Shown piece after piece: positions 16,841 to 24,943 of a stretch of DNA of 64,000 bases. The notes beneath the pieces were generated by a model. The model was not told where the DNA came from, ran no database searches, and saw only the letters and a list, made by a program, of their open reading frames with translations. Positions within the stretch are counted from its first letter, which is position 1, and each line of letters begins with the position of its first letter. Both the position numbers and the translations under genes were made by a program. Origin of the DNA: JAWLCQ01 sp041687095 (GTDB lineage Bacteria; Planctomycetota; Phycisphaerae; SM23-33); NCBI GenBank assembly GCA_041687095.1, contig JAWLCQ010000001.1, positions 1 to 64,000 on the forward strand, given 5' to 3'.

Positions 16841-18838
16841 ATGAAGCGAACCCACATGAGCGATCAACGGATGATGAACTACGAACCTTCGATACGCAGT
16901 GAAGAATTGCGGATTGCCTGCCCGGAGCGCAGTCGAGGGGCGGATTGCGGATTGCGGATTGCCACGCATCGTGGGATCCCCAAGCCCACCGACTGCGTCG
17001 GTGGGATCCGTCCGAAGGTCCTTCTCACGCTCGTCGCGCTGCTGATCCTCCCGGTCTGCAGCGCCCTCGCGCAGGACGCCAGACCCACGCTCGACCTCCA
17101 GGGCAACGTCCTGACCACCGCGCGTCAGGTCATCACCATCGCCCCCACGGGCCTGCCCGAGCAGATCGACATCCCCGCCCTTCCCTCCGAGCTGCCCCTG
17201 GAACTCCGGGCGGAGGGTGCGGAGGTCACCGACGCCCTGCTCGCGGAGATCGGCCGGGGGACGCAACTCCGCGGTCCCATCCGCATCGAGGCGACCGTCG
17301 GCGGCAAGGTCTTCACCGCGGAGCCCACCGCCCCCGCCGCCCCCGCCGTCAAGGACGGGGCGGCCGTCTGCACCTCCAAGCTCACCGCCGGGTCCGTCCG
17401 CATCGACCTCACCACCCGCTACGGGCCTTACGGTGAACTGGACGTCGAGATGGCCTGCCAGGCCGGGACCGCCGTCGTGGACGAACTCGCCCTCGTCGTC
17501 GAACCCTCCGGGCGCGTGGACCTCGTCGTGCCCGGTCTGCCCGTGCAGGACAAGCTCCAGGCGTACGACTCCGCCGAGTTCGCCCTGCCCGGCGACGAGG
17601 GCGTCGTCTGGGGTAACGCCCCCGCCGACGCCAAGGAGGGCCAGCGGACGATCGAGGGCGTGGTCCCCCGCTGCTTCCTGGGCTCGGGCGACCGCGGATT
17701 CACGTGGTTCACCGACCCCAAGGGCAACTGGCACATCGACCCCAAGGCGTCGATGATGACCGTCACGCGCGACAAGGCGGGGCAGGCGACGTGGCGGGTC
17801 CGCTTCGTGAACGGTCCGGTAAAGCTCGATTCCCCGCAGAAGGTCACGTTCCGCCTCCAGACCCACCCCGCTGTCCAGCGTCCCGGTGATGCGCGGGGGA
17901 AGATGTGGATGGAGTGGCCGGCGACGGGGCTGGCGCCGATCGGCCCCGCTGATCCTGACGCGGCGCTCAGGAAGGTGCGTGTCACGACCGCGGGCCAGGT
18001 GACGCGTGCGGATTCGGCGATCCTGTCCGAGGGCGTCGTCGCGGGGGCGGAGCTTCGCGGCCCCGTCGGCGGGGCGGGCCTGTCCGCCCAGCAGGACCTG
18101 GCCGACACCTTCCCCATGCCCCTGTTCCGCTACCTCGCGGGGACGCACACCGGTCTGCCCGCGCGCCTGGTCCCCAACGCCGCCGAACTCATCGCGCCCG
18201 GGATGAACCCCGGCCCGGACCGCGTGGCCCTGGGTCGGGCGCTGCTGCACGACATCGGGTGCGACGCGACGGGCATCGCCCATCGCACCGACGCCCTGCG
18301 GGTTGTGAAGGCGCTGAATGACTTCGGGTACTTCGCCGATGACGGGAAGACCGAGTTCCTGCCCTGGTGGCGGTCGAAGCGGTACGTCCGCTACGGGGAG
18401 GCTTTCGCCGCCGATGACGCCTTCGCCCTCCACACCGCCGACCCCATGGGGCGGGTCCACGTCTCCGTCTACCGCCGCTCCGTCCCCAAGGGCCAGGGCG
18501 TCGAGACGCTCATCATCATCCTCAACGAAACCGACGCGCCCGTCCGCGAGCAGCTCTACGTCCTCGACCCCGCCCGCGTCTTCGGCGGCGAGAACATCGT
18601 CAACGAGCGGCAGGTCGTCGGTGCCTACGATTACTCGCACGCCCCGCCCGAGAGCGACTGGGGCAAAGGGCCGATGACGGGGCGGATGGCGTCGGACGCG
18701 CGGCAGCCCATCGTCCTGCACGACCGGATGGACGACGGGTACGTCCGAAGGTCGGCCGCCCGCGACGGGGTGGAGGTCTACGGGCCCGTGCACATCCCGG
18801 CGCATGACTTCCGGATCCTGTACGGGAGGTCGAAGTGA
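16841..18838 (+). CDS. shorter secreted paralogue of the DUF6067-like protein, with repeat-derived N-terminus
   Basis: A 665-residue protein beginning at ATG 16841 (GGGAGGA seven bases upstream), 14 bp after the previous gene. It lacks the CBM9-like domain and much of the middle of its neighbour but keeps matching blocks such as ITIAPTGLPEQIDI, ELPLEL, ALLHDIG and YGPVHIPAHDFRILYG. The hydrophobic signal core VLLTLVALLILPVCSALAQ starts only near residue 57. The codons before it are encoded by dispersed repeats (GCGGATT units and a CCCACCGAC hairpin), so a repeat array has been inserted in frame between the start codon and the signal peptide. Export efficiency of the present form is uncertain. 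Confidence 0.7.
   Translation: MKRTHMSDQRMMNYEPSIRSEELRIACPERSRGADCGLRIATHRGIPKPTDCVGGIRPKVLLTLVALLILPVCSALAQDARPTLDLQGNVLTTARQVITIAPTGLPEQIDIPALPSELPLELRAEGAEVTDALLAEIGRGTQLRGPIRIEATVGGKVFTAEPTAPAAPAVKDGAAVCTSKLTAGSVRIDLTTRYGPYGELDVEMACQAGTAVVDELALVVEPSGRVDLVVPGLPVQDKLQAYDSAEFALPGDEGVVWGNAPADAKEGQRTIEGVVPRCFLGSGDRGFTWFTDPKGNWHIDPKASMMTVTRDKAGQATWRVRFVNGPVKLDSPQKVTFRLQTHPAVQRPGDARGKMWMEWPATGLAPIGPADPDAALRKVRVTTAGQVTRADSAILSEGVVAGAELRGPVGGAGLSAQQDLADTFPMPLFRYLAGTHTGLPARLVPNAAELIAPGMNPGPDRVALGRALLHDIGCDATGIAHRTDALRVVKALNDFGYFADDGKTEFLPWWRSKRYVRYGEAFAADDAFALHTADPMGRVHVSVYRRSVPKGQGVETLIIILNETDAPVREQLYVLDPARVFGGENIVNERQVVGAYDYSHAPPESDWGKGPMTGRMASDARQPIVLHDRMDDGYVRRSAARDGVEVYGPVHIPAHDFRILYGRSK
16905..17012. 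repeat. GCGGATT array and hairpin inside the 5' end of the 16841 gene
   Basis: Copies of (ATTGCGG)n at 16906-16915 and 16937-16962 surround CCC-GGAGCGCAGTCGA-GGG, and are followed by a perfect nine-bp hairpin CCCACCGAC/GTCGGTGGG at 16985-17005. The whole stretch is translated in frame ahead of the signal peptide. Confidence 0.75.
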
Positions 18839-19974
18839 TTTCCAATTTCCAATTTCCAATGTCCAATTGGGGGACAGCGCTGCCTTCGCGGTTTCGTGCG
18901 GGCGCCAGATCGGTTGACCTGCAATCGGTCAAGGGGGCGCCATGTGGCAGACCCGGACCAGTGCGCACGCGCATGCCTGCGAGCGGGTCTTGCCGGGGCT
19001 TGCCATTTGGCGTCCGCTTGCGTCCGGACGAGCGCAGGTCCGATCGCAGTGGGGACCTCACCAGGGCGTCAGCCCCAATTGGAAATTGGAAATTGGAAAT
19101 TGGAAATCCCCTGCGAGTTGTCCTCGCTGCGCTGCTCTTCGCTTCCGCCTCCGCCCTCGCTGAAGCCCCTGCCTCCCAGCCCGCCTCCACCCCGAGTTTT
19201 GAACTCGACACCCCCGCCGCCAAGGCCCCCGACGACATCGTCGTCCTCGTCGCCAAGCCCGAGGACGTCGAGAACCGCCACCATCAGAACCTCGTCAAGG
19301 CGCTGTTCAAGGACGCCCCCGAGGGCACGCGGGTCCGCGTGATCTACCGCGAGCGCTACGACCCCAGCCCCGACAAGGTCATCACGTACCTGTACTCCAT
19401 GGTCCCCCTGGACCCCAACGGGGCCCCCCACGGGACCGAGGCGTTCTACCCCCCGTGGGGCGGGGGAACGCTGCGGGAGATCACCTACCGCTACGGGGTC
19501 CGCCACGGGCCGGAGAAGGTCTACTCCCGCGCCGAACGCGGAGCCCCCTACGTCCAGAGCGAGATCCCCTGGAAGGACGGAACGGTGACGGGGACCCAGC
19601 GGACGTTCTATCCCGACGGGAAAGTGCAGATGGAGACCGAGGTCGTGGATGGGACCGCCCAGGGGCCCGCCAGGTCCTACGATAAGGACGGGAAGCTCAC
19701 CAGCGAGTGCACCATGCGCGACGGGCGGCGGGACGGGGCGTATACGGAGTACTGGCCCCAGAACGCCCAGCCGCGAAAGGTCATCCAGTACGACCAGGGC
19801 AAGGTCGTCGGGGCGATGAAGGAGTACTACTCCAACGGCCAGCTCAAGCGCGAGGTGCCCTTCAAGGACAACACGCTGCACGGGAAGGAAACCAACTTCG
19901 ACCCCCAGGGCAACCTCACCCGCGTGCGGTATTGGGAGAACGGGAAGATGGTGAGCGAACGGGAGATGCAGTAA
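18835..19974 (+). CDS. MORN/YwqK-like repeat protein with displaced signal peptide
   Basis: The C-terminal 190 residues carry MORN-like repeats of the YwqK type (GTQRTFYPDGKVQMETEV, GPARSYDKDGKL, GAMKEYYSNGQLKREVPF, GKETNFDPQGNLTRV), usually a peptide-binding or membrane-associated module. A clear signal peptide, VVLAALLFASASALAEAP, begins only about 95 codons into the open frame. Everything upstream is encoded by an inverted (AATTTCC)n element at 18838-19107. The open frame can start at GTG 18835, overlapping the preceding stop (GTGA), or at ATG 18859. For an exported product a TTG at 19093 inside the repeat would be needed. The original start codon appears to have been lost to the insertion. 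Confidence 0.68.
   Translation: MISNFQFPMSNWGTALPSRFRAGARSVDLQSVKGAPCGRPGPVRTRMPASGSCRGLPFGVRLRPDERRSDRSGDLTRASAPIGNWKLEIGNPLRVVLAALLFASASALAEAPASQPASTPSFELDTPAAKAPDDIVVLVAKPEDVENRHHQNLVKALFKDAPEGTRVRVIYRERYDPSPDKVITYLYSMVPLDPNGAPHGTEAFYPPWGGGTLREITYRYGVRHGPEKVYSRAERGAPYVQSEIPWKDGTVTGTQRTFYPDGKVQMETEVVDGTAQGPARSYDKDGKLTSECTMRDGRRDGAYTEYWPQNAQPRKVIQYDQGKVVGAMKEYYSNGQLKREVPFKDNTLHGKETNFDPQGNLTRVRYWENGKMVSEREMQ
18838..19107. repeat. inverted (AATTTCC)n element at the 5' end of the MORN gene
   Basis: The left arm, 18838-18872, is TTTCCAATTTCC repeated and ends CCAATTGGGG. The right arm, 19074-19107, is the reverse complement, CCCCAATTGGAAATTGGAAA onward. About 200 bp of unrelated-looking sequence lies between. 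The arms could pair into a long stem. The element starts at the stop codon of the previous gene and ends at the signal peptide of the next. Confidence 0.85.
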
Positions 19975-20072
19975 AAGCCCTCTGCACTTTGGCAAGAACC
20001 TCCACGATGTCCTGCAGGTCCCGCTCGTCGCCCAGCAGGACGTTCTGGGGGAACCAGAGGGAAGCGGGCGCC
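19975..20072 (-). pseudogene. possible C-terminal fragment of a DegT/DnrJ/EryC1-type aminotransferase
   Basis: On the minus strand one frame reads ASLWFPQNVLLGDERDLQ followed by DIVEVLAKVQRAF, which resembles the last 30 residues of sugar aminotransferases of the DegT/StrS family. No start codon, no upstream part and no nearby stop exist: the frame runs into the 3' end of the MORN gene and, upstream, into the hydrolase stop. I read it as a relic left by a deletion. The match is from memory of the family and short. Confidence 0.35.
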
Positions 20073-20762
20073 TCACGCCGCTTCGCTCTTCCGGCGGCCC
20101 TTGGAGAACCAGGCGCGGAACCAGGCGGCGGCGAACTCGGCGACCTGTTCGAGGGTTCCGGGTTCCTCGAAGAGGTGGGTCGCGCCGGGGATGATGGTCA
20201 GCTCCTTCTCGCACGGCATCTCGTCCATCGCCTGCTGGTTGAGGCGGATGACGATGGGGTCGTACTGCCCGACGAGCAGCAGCGTGGGCGCCTGCACGCG
20301 TTTGAGGGCCTCGCTGGCAAGGTCGGGGCGTCCCCCGCGGGAGACGACGGCGGCCACCCGCTCGGGCCGGTTCGCCGCCGCGATCATCGCCGCCGCCGCC
20401 CCCGTGCTCGCCCCGAAGCACCCGATGGGCAGCCCGTCGGTCTGGGGTTGCGCCCCCAGCCAGTCCACCGCCCCGGTGAGGCGCTGGGCGAGCATGGGGA
20501 TATCGAACCGCAGCTCGCGGGTCACCTGGTCGATCTGCTCCTCGGGGGGGGTGAGCAGATCCATCAGGAGCGTCGCCAGCCCCTCCGCCTGCAGTTCGCT
20601 TGCGACGAAGCGGTTGCGGACGCTGAAGCGGCTGCTGCCGCTGCCGTGAGCGAACAGCACCACCCCCCGCGCCCCCTCGGGTACGCCCAGGGCGCCCATA
20701 AGCTGCACCCCGCCCGTCTCGATCGTCACCTCTTGCTCCGGTGTCATCCGCGTCGGTTCCAT
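20073..20762 (-). CDS. dienelactone-hydrolase-like alpha/beta hydrolase
   Basis: A 229-residue cytoplasmic alpha/beta hydrolase. The nucleophile elbow is GASTGA (Ser about 143), the acid is probably Asp in VGQYDPIV and the base His in GATHLFEE. The N-terminal part VVLFAHGSGSSRFS supplies the oxyanion HG motif. It is separated by only three bases from the upstream phosphoribosyltransferase gene. These two families are often neighbours or fused in bacteria, suggesting a linked but unassigned reaction. The substrate is unknown. Confidence 0.85.
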   Translation of the reverse strand: MEPTRMTPEQEVTIETGGVQLMGALGVPEGARGVVLFAHGSGSSRFSVRNRFVASELQAEGLATLLMDLLTPPEEQIDQVTRELRFDIPMLAQRLTGAVDWLGAQPQTDGLPIGCFGASTGAAAAMIAAANRPERVAAVVSRGGRPDLASEALKRVQAPTLLLVGQYDPIVIRLNQQAMDEMPCEKELTIIPGATHLFEEPGTLEQVAEFAAAWFRAWFSKGRRKSEAA

Positions 20763-20765
20763 GGC

Positions 20766-21413
20766 TCATCCCTTCCGTTGCCGCAGGAGTTCCACGACCT
20801 CCTGGTCGGTTGTCTGCTCGAAGCGCCGGTACCACCGTCCCACCCCCCCGAACCCCAGCGGGGTCAGCGGGCAGACGAGGTCGTCCACCTGCCCGCGGAG
20901 GTCCTCCACCGTGTCGGGCGGGGCCACCGGGACCGCCAGCACCAGCAGGGCGGGCTTTCCGTGACGGATCGCCCGGATCGCCGCCCTCGCCGTCCCCCCC
21001 GTCGCCAGCCCGTCGTCCACCAGGATGACGGTGCGGCCTTCGATGCGGGGCTCGGGGTGATCGCCGCGGTACTCCCGTGCCCGCCGGTGCAGCTCGGCCC
21101 GCTCGGCGGCGGCGACACGCTCGATGTCGGCCGGCGTGAGCGACAGCATGCGCACGGTGTGCTCGTCCACGTACTGCACGCCCCCGGAGGCGATGGCTCC
21201 GAACCCGAACTCCGGGTTCATCGGGGCCCCGAGCTTGCGGACGATCAGCACGTCCAACTCCGCGTCGAGGGCGTCGGCGATGGGGGCGGCCACCACCACG
21301 CCGCCGCGCGGCAGGCCCAGCACGAGGGTGTCCTTGCCCCGGTAGGATTCCAGCAGGCTCGCCAACTCGCGCCCGGCCTGCTCGCGATCCTCGTACCCCA
21401 ACGCCATCGACAT
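20766..21413 (-). CDS. phosphoribosyltransferase-family protein
   Basis: A 215-residue type I PRTase fold protein. The PRPP-binding loop is VILVDDGLATGGTARA (about 109-124), with the two acidic residues and the glycine turn intact. N-terminal LPRGGVVVAAPIADAL and LDVLIVRKLGAP match the group fused to or next to dienelactone hydrolases. The acceptor base or other substrate is not known. GGGGAGG sits eight bases before the ATG, and a GC-rich hairpin (GGCCGCCC/GGGCGGCC, 21429-21448) lies in its leader. Confidence 0.85.
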   Translation of the reverse strand: MSMALGYEDREQAGRELASLLESYRGKDTLVLGLPRGGVVVAAPIADALDAELDVLIVRKLGAPMNPEFGFGAIASGGVQYVDEHTVRMLSLTPADIERVAAAERAELHRRAREYRGDHPEPRIEGRTVILVDDGLATGGTARAAIRAIRHGKPALLVLAVPVAPPDTVEDLRGQVDDLVCPLTPLGFGGVGRWYRRFEQTTDQEVVELLRQRKG

Positions 21414-21934
21414 CGCACGTACCTCCCCGGCCGCCCCCGCGGGCGGCCGTGACCATCAGAACTCTATTGCTCAATTGCGGATTGTATTGCGGATTGAGGA
21501 TTCCCTCGGGCGGAGCATCGGGCAAGTCCCAGAGCCCGGGACGGAGCGTCCGCCCGTTTATCCGTTACGCCCCCGGGCTTGCCCTGCCTCCGCGGCTGCA
21601 TCCCTCTGCAATCCTCCCCCTGCAATTCTTCGCCGGGCCATCGCAAAGTCGGTTTTCCGTGGCATGGGCGTCTCGCCCATGTGTCCCACGGGCATCTTGC
21701 CCGTGGCCTTTGCCAGCGGGGCCACATGGGTTGGAGAGGGTCTTTCGAGGCAATCAGGCCCCACTCGCCCCCCGGGCAGGGGCGAGACGCCCCTGCGACA
21801 CACGGGCAAGATGCCCGTGCCACGACTTTGCCATCGCCCCGCAATTCTTCGTCGGGCTCTTTCCCCATCGTTGCCCACAGGGTATTTAGATAGAAGGTAT
21901 CACTGCACCCATCGCATCGTTGAAGGAGTGCCCC
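21414..21934. repeat. intergenic repeat cluster with paired hairpins
   Basis: This 520-bp gap holds no gene. It contains an ATTGCGG array at 21470-21497 and two hairpin pairs: CATGGGCG-TCT-CGCCCATG (21663-21681) with a CCACGGGC/GCCCGTGG stem (21686-21706), mirrored by CAGGGGCG-AGA-CGCCCCTG (21777-21795) and CACGGGC/GCCCGTG (21801-21819). The pair is bracketed by direct repeats of GCAATTCTTCG(C/T)CGGGC at 21622 and 21841. The same family recurs at 56614-56760 and inside the kinase gene. Confidence 0.8.
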
Positions 21935-23374
21935 ATGCGTCAACGAACCATCGCCGGACTCGGGCTCATCGCTGTGCTCGTGCTCGCCGCCTTGCTCCCC
22001 GCGGCCGACCAGGCCCTCAAGCTGCCCGCCATCGTCTCCGATCACATGGTCCTCCAGCGCGGGGTGGACTGGCCGATCTGGGGCTGGGCGGTCCCGGGGA
22101 CAACGGTTGACGTCGAGATGACCATCGGGGACGGGGGCGTGGGCGGGCAGGCGACCGTCGGCAAGGACGGGCGATGGTCCCTGGACCTCCCCCCGCTGCA
22201 GGCGGGCGGGCCCTACACGCTCACCGTCAAGAGCGGCGACGAGACCGTCACCATCAAGGACATCCTCGTGGGCGATGTCTGGTTGTGCTCCGGGCAGTCC
22301 AACATGGAGTGGGGCGTCGGAGGGGCGGAGGGCGGCAAGGAGGCGGCCGCCGCCGCCGACTACCCCCGCATCCGCCACATCAAGATCCCCCGCGCCGCCA
22401 CGTTGGAGCCCCAGACCGACGTCGACGCCAAGTGGGCGGTGTGCAGCCCCAAGACGGCCGGGTCGTTCACAGCCGTCGGGTTCTTCTTCGCCCGCCAGCT
22501 CCAACAGGAACTCGACGTGCCCATCGGGCTGGTGAACGCGTCGTGGAGCGGTTCGCCCATCGAACCGTGGCTCCCCCGCCCCGAGGCCGAGCAGATCCCC
22601 CAGCTCGCCCCCAAGCTCAAGGAACTCGACGCTCTGCGCTCCGCCCCGCCCGCCAAGCCCAACCTTTTCTCCATCCCCACGACGATGCACAACGGCATGA
22701 TCGTCCCGATCGCACCCTACGGGATCCGCGGGGTCCTGTGGTATCAGGGCGAGTCCAACCTCGGGGACGGGCGGCTCTACGAGCGGAAGATGCAGGCGCT
22801 CATCGCGGGGTGGCGGCGGATGTGGAAGAGCGACGAGCTTCCGTTCTACTACGTCCAACTCGCCCCGTACGTCTACGGCAAGGCGGACCCCACGCTCCTG
22901 CCCCGCATGTGGGACACGCAGCGCCGCGTGCTCGCAAGCGTCCCGCATACCGGCATGGCCGTCACCACCGACGTCGGGGACCCCCAGGACATCCATCCCC
23001 GCAACAAGCGGACCGTGGGGGAGCGCCTGGCGCTGTGGGCGCTGGCGAAGACCTACGGGAAGGAGGGCCTGGTGTACTCGGGCCCGCTGTACAAGTCCAT
23101 GGAGGTCAAGGACGGGTCGGCCGTGTTGCACTTCGACCACGTCGGTGGGGGCCTGACGACCCGTGACGGGGCGAGCCCGGATCGGTTCGAGATCGCCGGG
23201 GAAGACGGCCAGTTCGTCCCCGCCGAGGCGAGGATCGAGGGCGACACCGTCGTCGTCCGCAGCGAGAAGGTGGAAAAGCCCACGGCCGTCCGCTTCGCCT
23301 GGGACCAGGCGGCGAACCCGAACCTGGTGAACAAAGAGGGCCTCCCGGCGAGTCCGTTTACGAGCGAGCCATAG
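21935..23374 (+). CDS. sialate O-acetylesterase-family SGNH hydrolase
   Basis: A 479-residue exported esterase predicted to remove O-acetyl groups from sialic acids or other glycans. A signal peptide (LGLIAVLVLAALLPAADQ) is followed by a beta-sandwich start (LPAIVSDHMVLQR), the SGNH nucleophile block CSGQSNMEW (Ser122), WYQGESN in the middle and the DIHPRNK segment carrying the C-terminal catalytic Asp/His. ATG 21935 is chosen because AAGGAG lies six to seven bases upstream; a TTG five codons earlier would put the ribosome site inside the gene. It stands alone between repeat DNA and a toxin-antitoxin pair. Confidence 0.92.
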   Translation: MRQRTIAGLGLIAVLVLAALLPAADQALKLPAIVSDHMVLQRGVDWPIWGWAVPGTTVDVEMTIGDGGVGGQATVGKDGRWSLDLPPLQAGGPYTLTVKSGDETVTIKDILVGDVWLCSGQSNMEWGVGGAEGGKEAAAAADYPRIRHIKIPRAATLEPQTDVDAKWAVCSPKTAGSFTAVGFFFARQLQQELDVPIGLVNASWSGSPIEPWLPRPEAEQIPQLAPKLKELDALRSAPPAKPNLFSIPTTMHNGMIVPIAPYGIRGVLWYQGESNLGDGRLYERKMQALIAGWRRMWKSDELPFYYVQLAPYVYGKADPTLLPRMWDTQRRVLASVPHTGMAVTTDVGDPQDIHPRNKRTVGERLALWALAKTYGKEGLVYSGPLYKSMEVKDGSAVLHFDHVGGGLTTRDGASPDRFEIAGEDGQFVPAEARIEGDTVVVRSEKVEKPTAVRFAWDQAANPNLVNKEGLPASPFTSEP

Positions 23375-23408
23375 AGGCAGAAACCATCTGGAGTCGGTCC
23401 TCAAGCGT

Positions 23409-23777
23409 TCACGCGCGAAGCGGGAGTCGGCGGAGGCGAACTCGCTTGCCGGTCACGCTCACGGCGACGCCGGCGGCGAGTTCGTCTCCTGTTTGCCGAA
23501 GGATGTTCAGCAGCAGATAGGTGAGTTGCTGCCCGACAAGCCCTTCAATGCGGATGCGGATGACAGACGGCCTGTCCGCTCTTGTTCGGGCGAGGATTTG
23601 ATGGAAGTCCGCGTCCAGAGTGACAACGACTGCTCCGTCCGCCTTCGCCCTGGCCAAAACGGACTCGTCTCCCGCTCCGCCCATTCCCAATTCCAGGACG
23701 TGTTGAGCTTCTACCCCGGCTGCGCGGAGCAAGGCGCCGGCCCGCAAAGGCATGTCCTCGTCCAGGATGAGCTTCAT
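23409..23777 (-). CDS. DUF5615 PIN-like toxin
   Basis: A 122-residue protein of the DUF5615/Mut7-C-like group, predicted RNase toxin. MKLILDEDMP at the N-terminus, GAGDESVLARAKADGAVVVT and DADFHQ supply the conserved acidic residues of the PIN-like fold (Asp6, Asp8, Asp/Glu near 37-38 and the Asp pair near 55-57). It overlaps the antitoxin gene by four bases. Length is normal for the family, so it is probably functional, unlike the remnant at 12948. Confidence 0.88.
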   Translation of the reverse strand: MKLILDEDMPLRAGALLRAAGVEAQHVLELGMGGAGDESVLARAKADGAVVVTLDADFHQILARTRADRPSVIRIRIEGLVGQQLTYLLLNILRQTGDELAAGVAVSVTGKRVRLRRLPLRA

Positions 23778-24007
23778 GAGGTCGTCCGCACCTCGACGAT
23801 CTGATCATCAAGGCTCGCGGCCGCGTAGGCCAAGGCCTGCTGAATGTCCTCATCCTGCAGTTGTGGGTAGTCGGCCCGGAGTTCCTCGCGATCTGGGTAC
23901 TGCGCCAGCGCCAGCAGGACTCGTCGTACCGTCAGGCGTGTCCCTCGAATGCAGGGCTGTCCGTTCATCACGGCTGGGTCAATCGAGATGCGGTCGAAAT
24001 CGATCAT
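23774..24007 (-). CDS. DUF433 antitoxin
   Basis: A 77-residue antitoxin partner of the adjoining toxin. MIDFDRISIDPAVMNGQPCI and RGTRLTVRRVLLAL match the DUF433 signature. ATG 24007 is preceded by GGGAG at the right distance; the longer open frame upstream is not supported. The stop codon overlaps the toxin start (ATGA), typical for coupled toxin-antitoxin translation. Its promoter at 24043-24071 runs opposite to the ECF sigma promoter. Confidence 0.88.
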   Translation of the reverse strand: MIDFDRISIDPAVMNGQPCIRGTRLTVRRVLLALAQYPDREELRADYPQLQDEDIQQALAYAAASLDDQIVEVRTTS

Positions 24008-24042
24008 GCGTGCGCTCCCACAACGTAGTCCTTCTTCAGAGG

Positions 24043-24071
24043 ATTCTACCAGAAAAGCGGAGTAGCGGCAG
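24043..24071 (-). promoter_or_regulatory. promoter of the DUF433/DUF5615 operon
   Basis: Minus strand TAGAAT at 24043-24048 preceded after 17 bp by a weak -35 (CTGCCG). The region is shared with the divergent ECF promoter, so antitoxin binding could affect both. Confidence 0.4.
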
Positions 24072-24086
24072 GCGTACTTGCGATCG

Positions 24087-24116
24087 TTGTCGCCTCGACC
24101 GCCCCAATGGTATAAG
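24087..24116 (+). promoter_or_regulatory. promoter of the first ECF gene, probably giving a leaderless mRNA
   Basis: TTGTCG, 18 bp, TATAAG. The predicted start falls on or within a base or two of the ATG at 24123, and no Shine-Dalgarno sequence precedes it, so the transcript would be leaderless. Confidence 0.6.
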
Positions 24117-24122
24117 CGGACC

Positions 24123-24890
24123 ATGGACACCTATGGGCAGGCATCCTCGGGTTCTTCTCCTTCGTGTGACCACGGCGGTTCGGCCGCTCGGTTCGGTGTC
24201 ACGCGCTGGAGCGTGGTGCTCGCCGCGGGTGGCGATGACGCGGAGTCCGGGACCCGGCGGGCGCTGGAGGAACTCATCCGCGCCTACTGGTTTCCGCTCT
24301 ACGCCTACGTCCGCCGCCAGGGCGAATCCCCCGCGTCGGCCGAGGACATCGTGCAGGACTTCTTCGCCTGCCTGCTGGAGCGTCGCGACCTGGCGGGCGT
24401 GGACCGCGCCAAGGGCCGCTTCCGCTCGTTCCTGCTGGCGTCGATCCGCCACGCGATGGCGAACCGCCGCGACCGCGAGCGAGCGGTCAAGCGCGGCGGG
24501 CGGGCAAAGGTTCTCGCCCTCGACGCCCTCGACGCCGAAACCCGCTACGCCCTCGAACCCGCCGACAACATGACCCCCGAACGCCTCTTCGACCGCCGCT
24601 GGGCGCTCACCGTCCTCGACGAGGTCCTCGCCCGCCTCCGCGACGAGTACGAGCGAACGGGCAAGGCCGCACTCTTCGCCGCCCTTCAGGACTGCCTCGC
24701 CCCCCAGCGCGACCGCCTGACCTACGCCCAACTCGCCGCCCCGCTGGGCATGACCGAGGGCGCCCTGAAGGTGGCCGTCCACCGCCTCCGCCGCCGCTAC
24801 CGCGACCTGCTCCGCGAGGAGATCGCCCAGACCGTCGGGTCCGCCGACGAGGTCGCGGACGAGATCGCCTATCTGCTGGCGTGCCTGTAA
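24123..24890 (+). CDS. ECF-family RNA polymerase sigma factor (planctomycete type)
   Basis: A 255-residue sigma factor. The FGVTRWSVVLAAG opening is typical of the large planctomycete ECF groups. Region 2 holds YVRRQGESPASAEDIVQDFF, and region 4 holds LTYAQLAAPLGMTEGALKVA with VHRLRRRYRDLL for -35 recognition. Between them is a long linker (about 120-180). The C-terminal 20 residues extend past region 4. It is followed after 53 bp by a Ser/Thr kinase, the usual genomic partner for these sigma factors. Control is therefore probably by phosphorylation and not by a separate anti-sigma protein (inference). Confidence 0.92.
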   Translation: MDTYGQASSGSSPSCDHGGSAARFGVTRWSVVLAAGGDDAESGTRRALEELIRAYWFPLYAYVRRQGESPASAEDIVQDFFACLLERRDLAGVDRAKGRFRSFLLASIRHAMANRRDRERAVKRGGRAKVLALDALDAETRYALEPADNMTPERLFDRRWALTVLDEVLARLRDEYERTGKAALFAALQDCLAPQRDRLTYAQLAAPLGMTEGALKVAVHRLRRRYRDLLREEIAQTVGSADEVADEIAYLLACL

Positions 24891-24943
24891 CCTTTCCCGC
24901 CATCTGCTTCTTCAGGGAATGAGGACCCAGATGGAGACCGACC

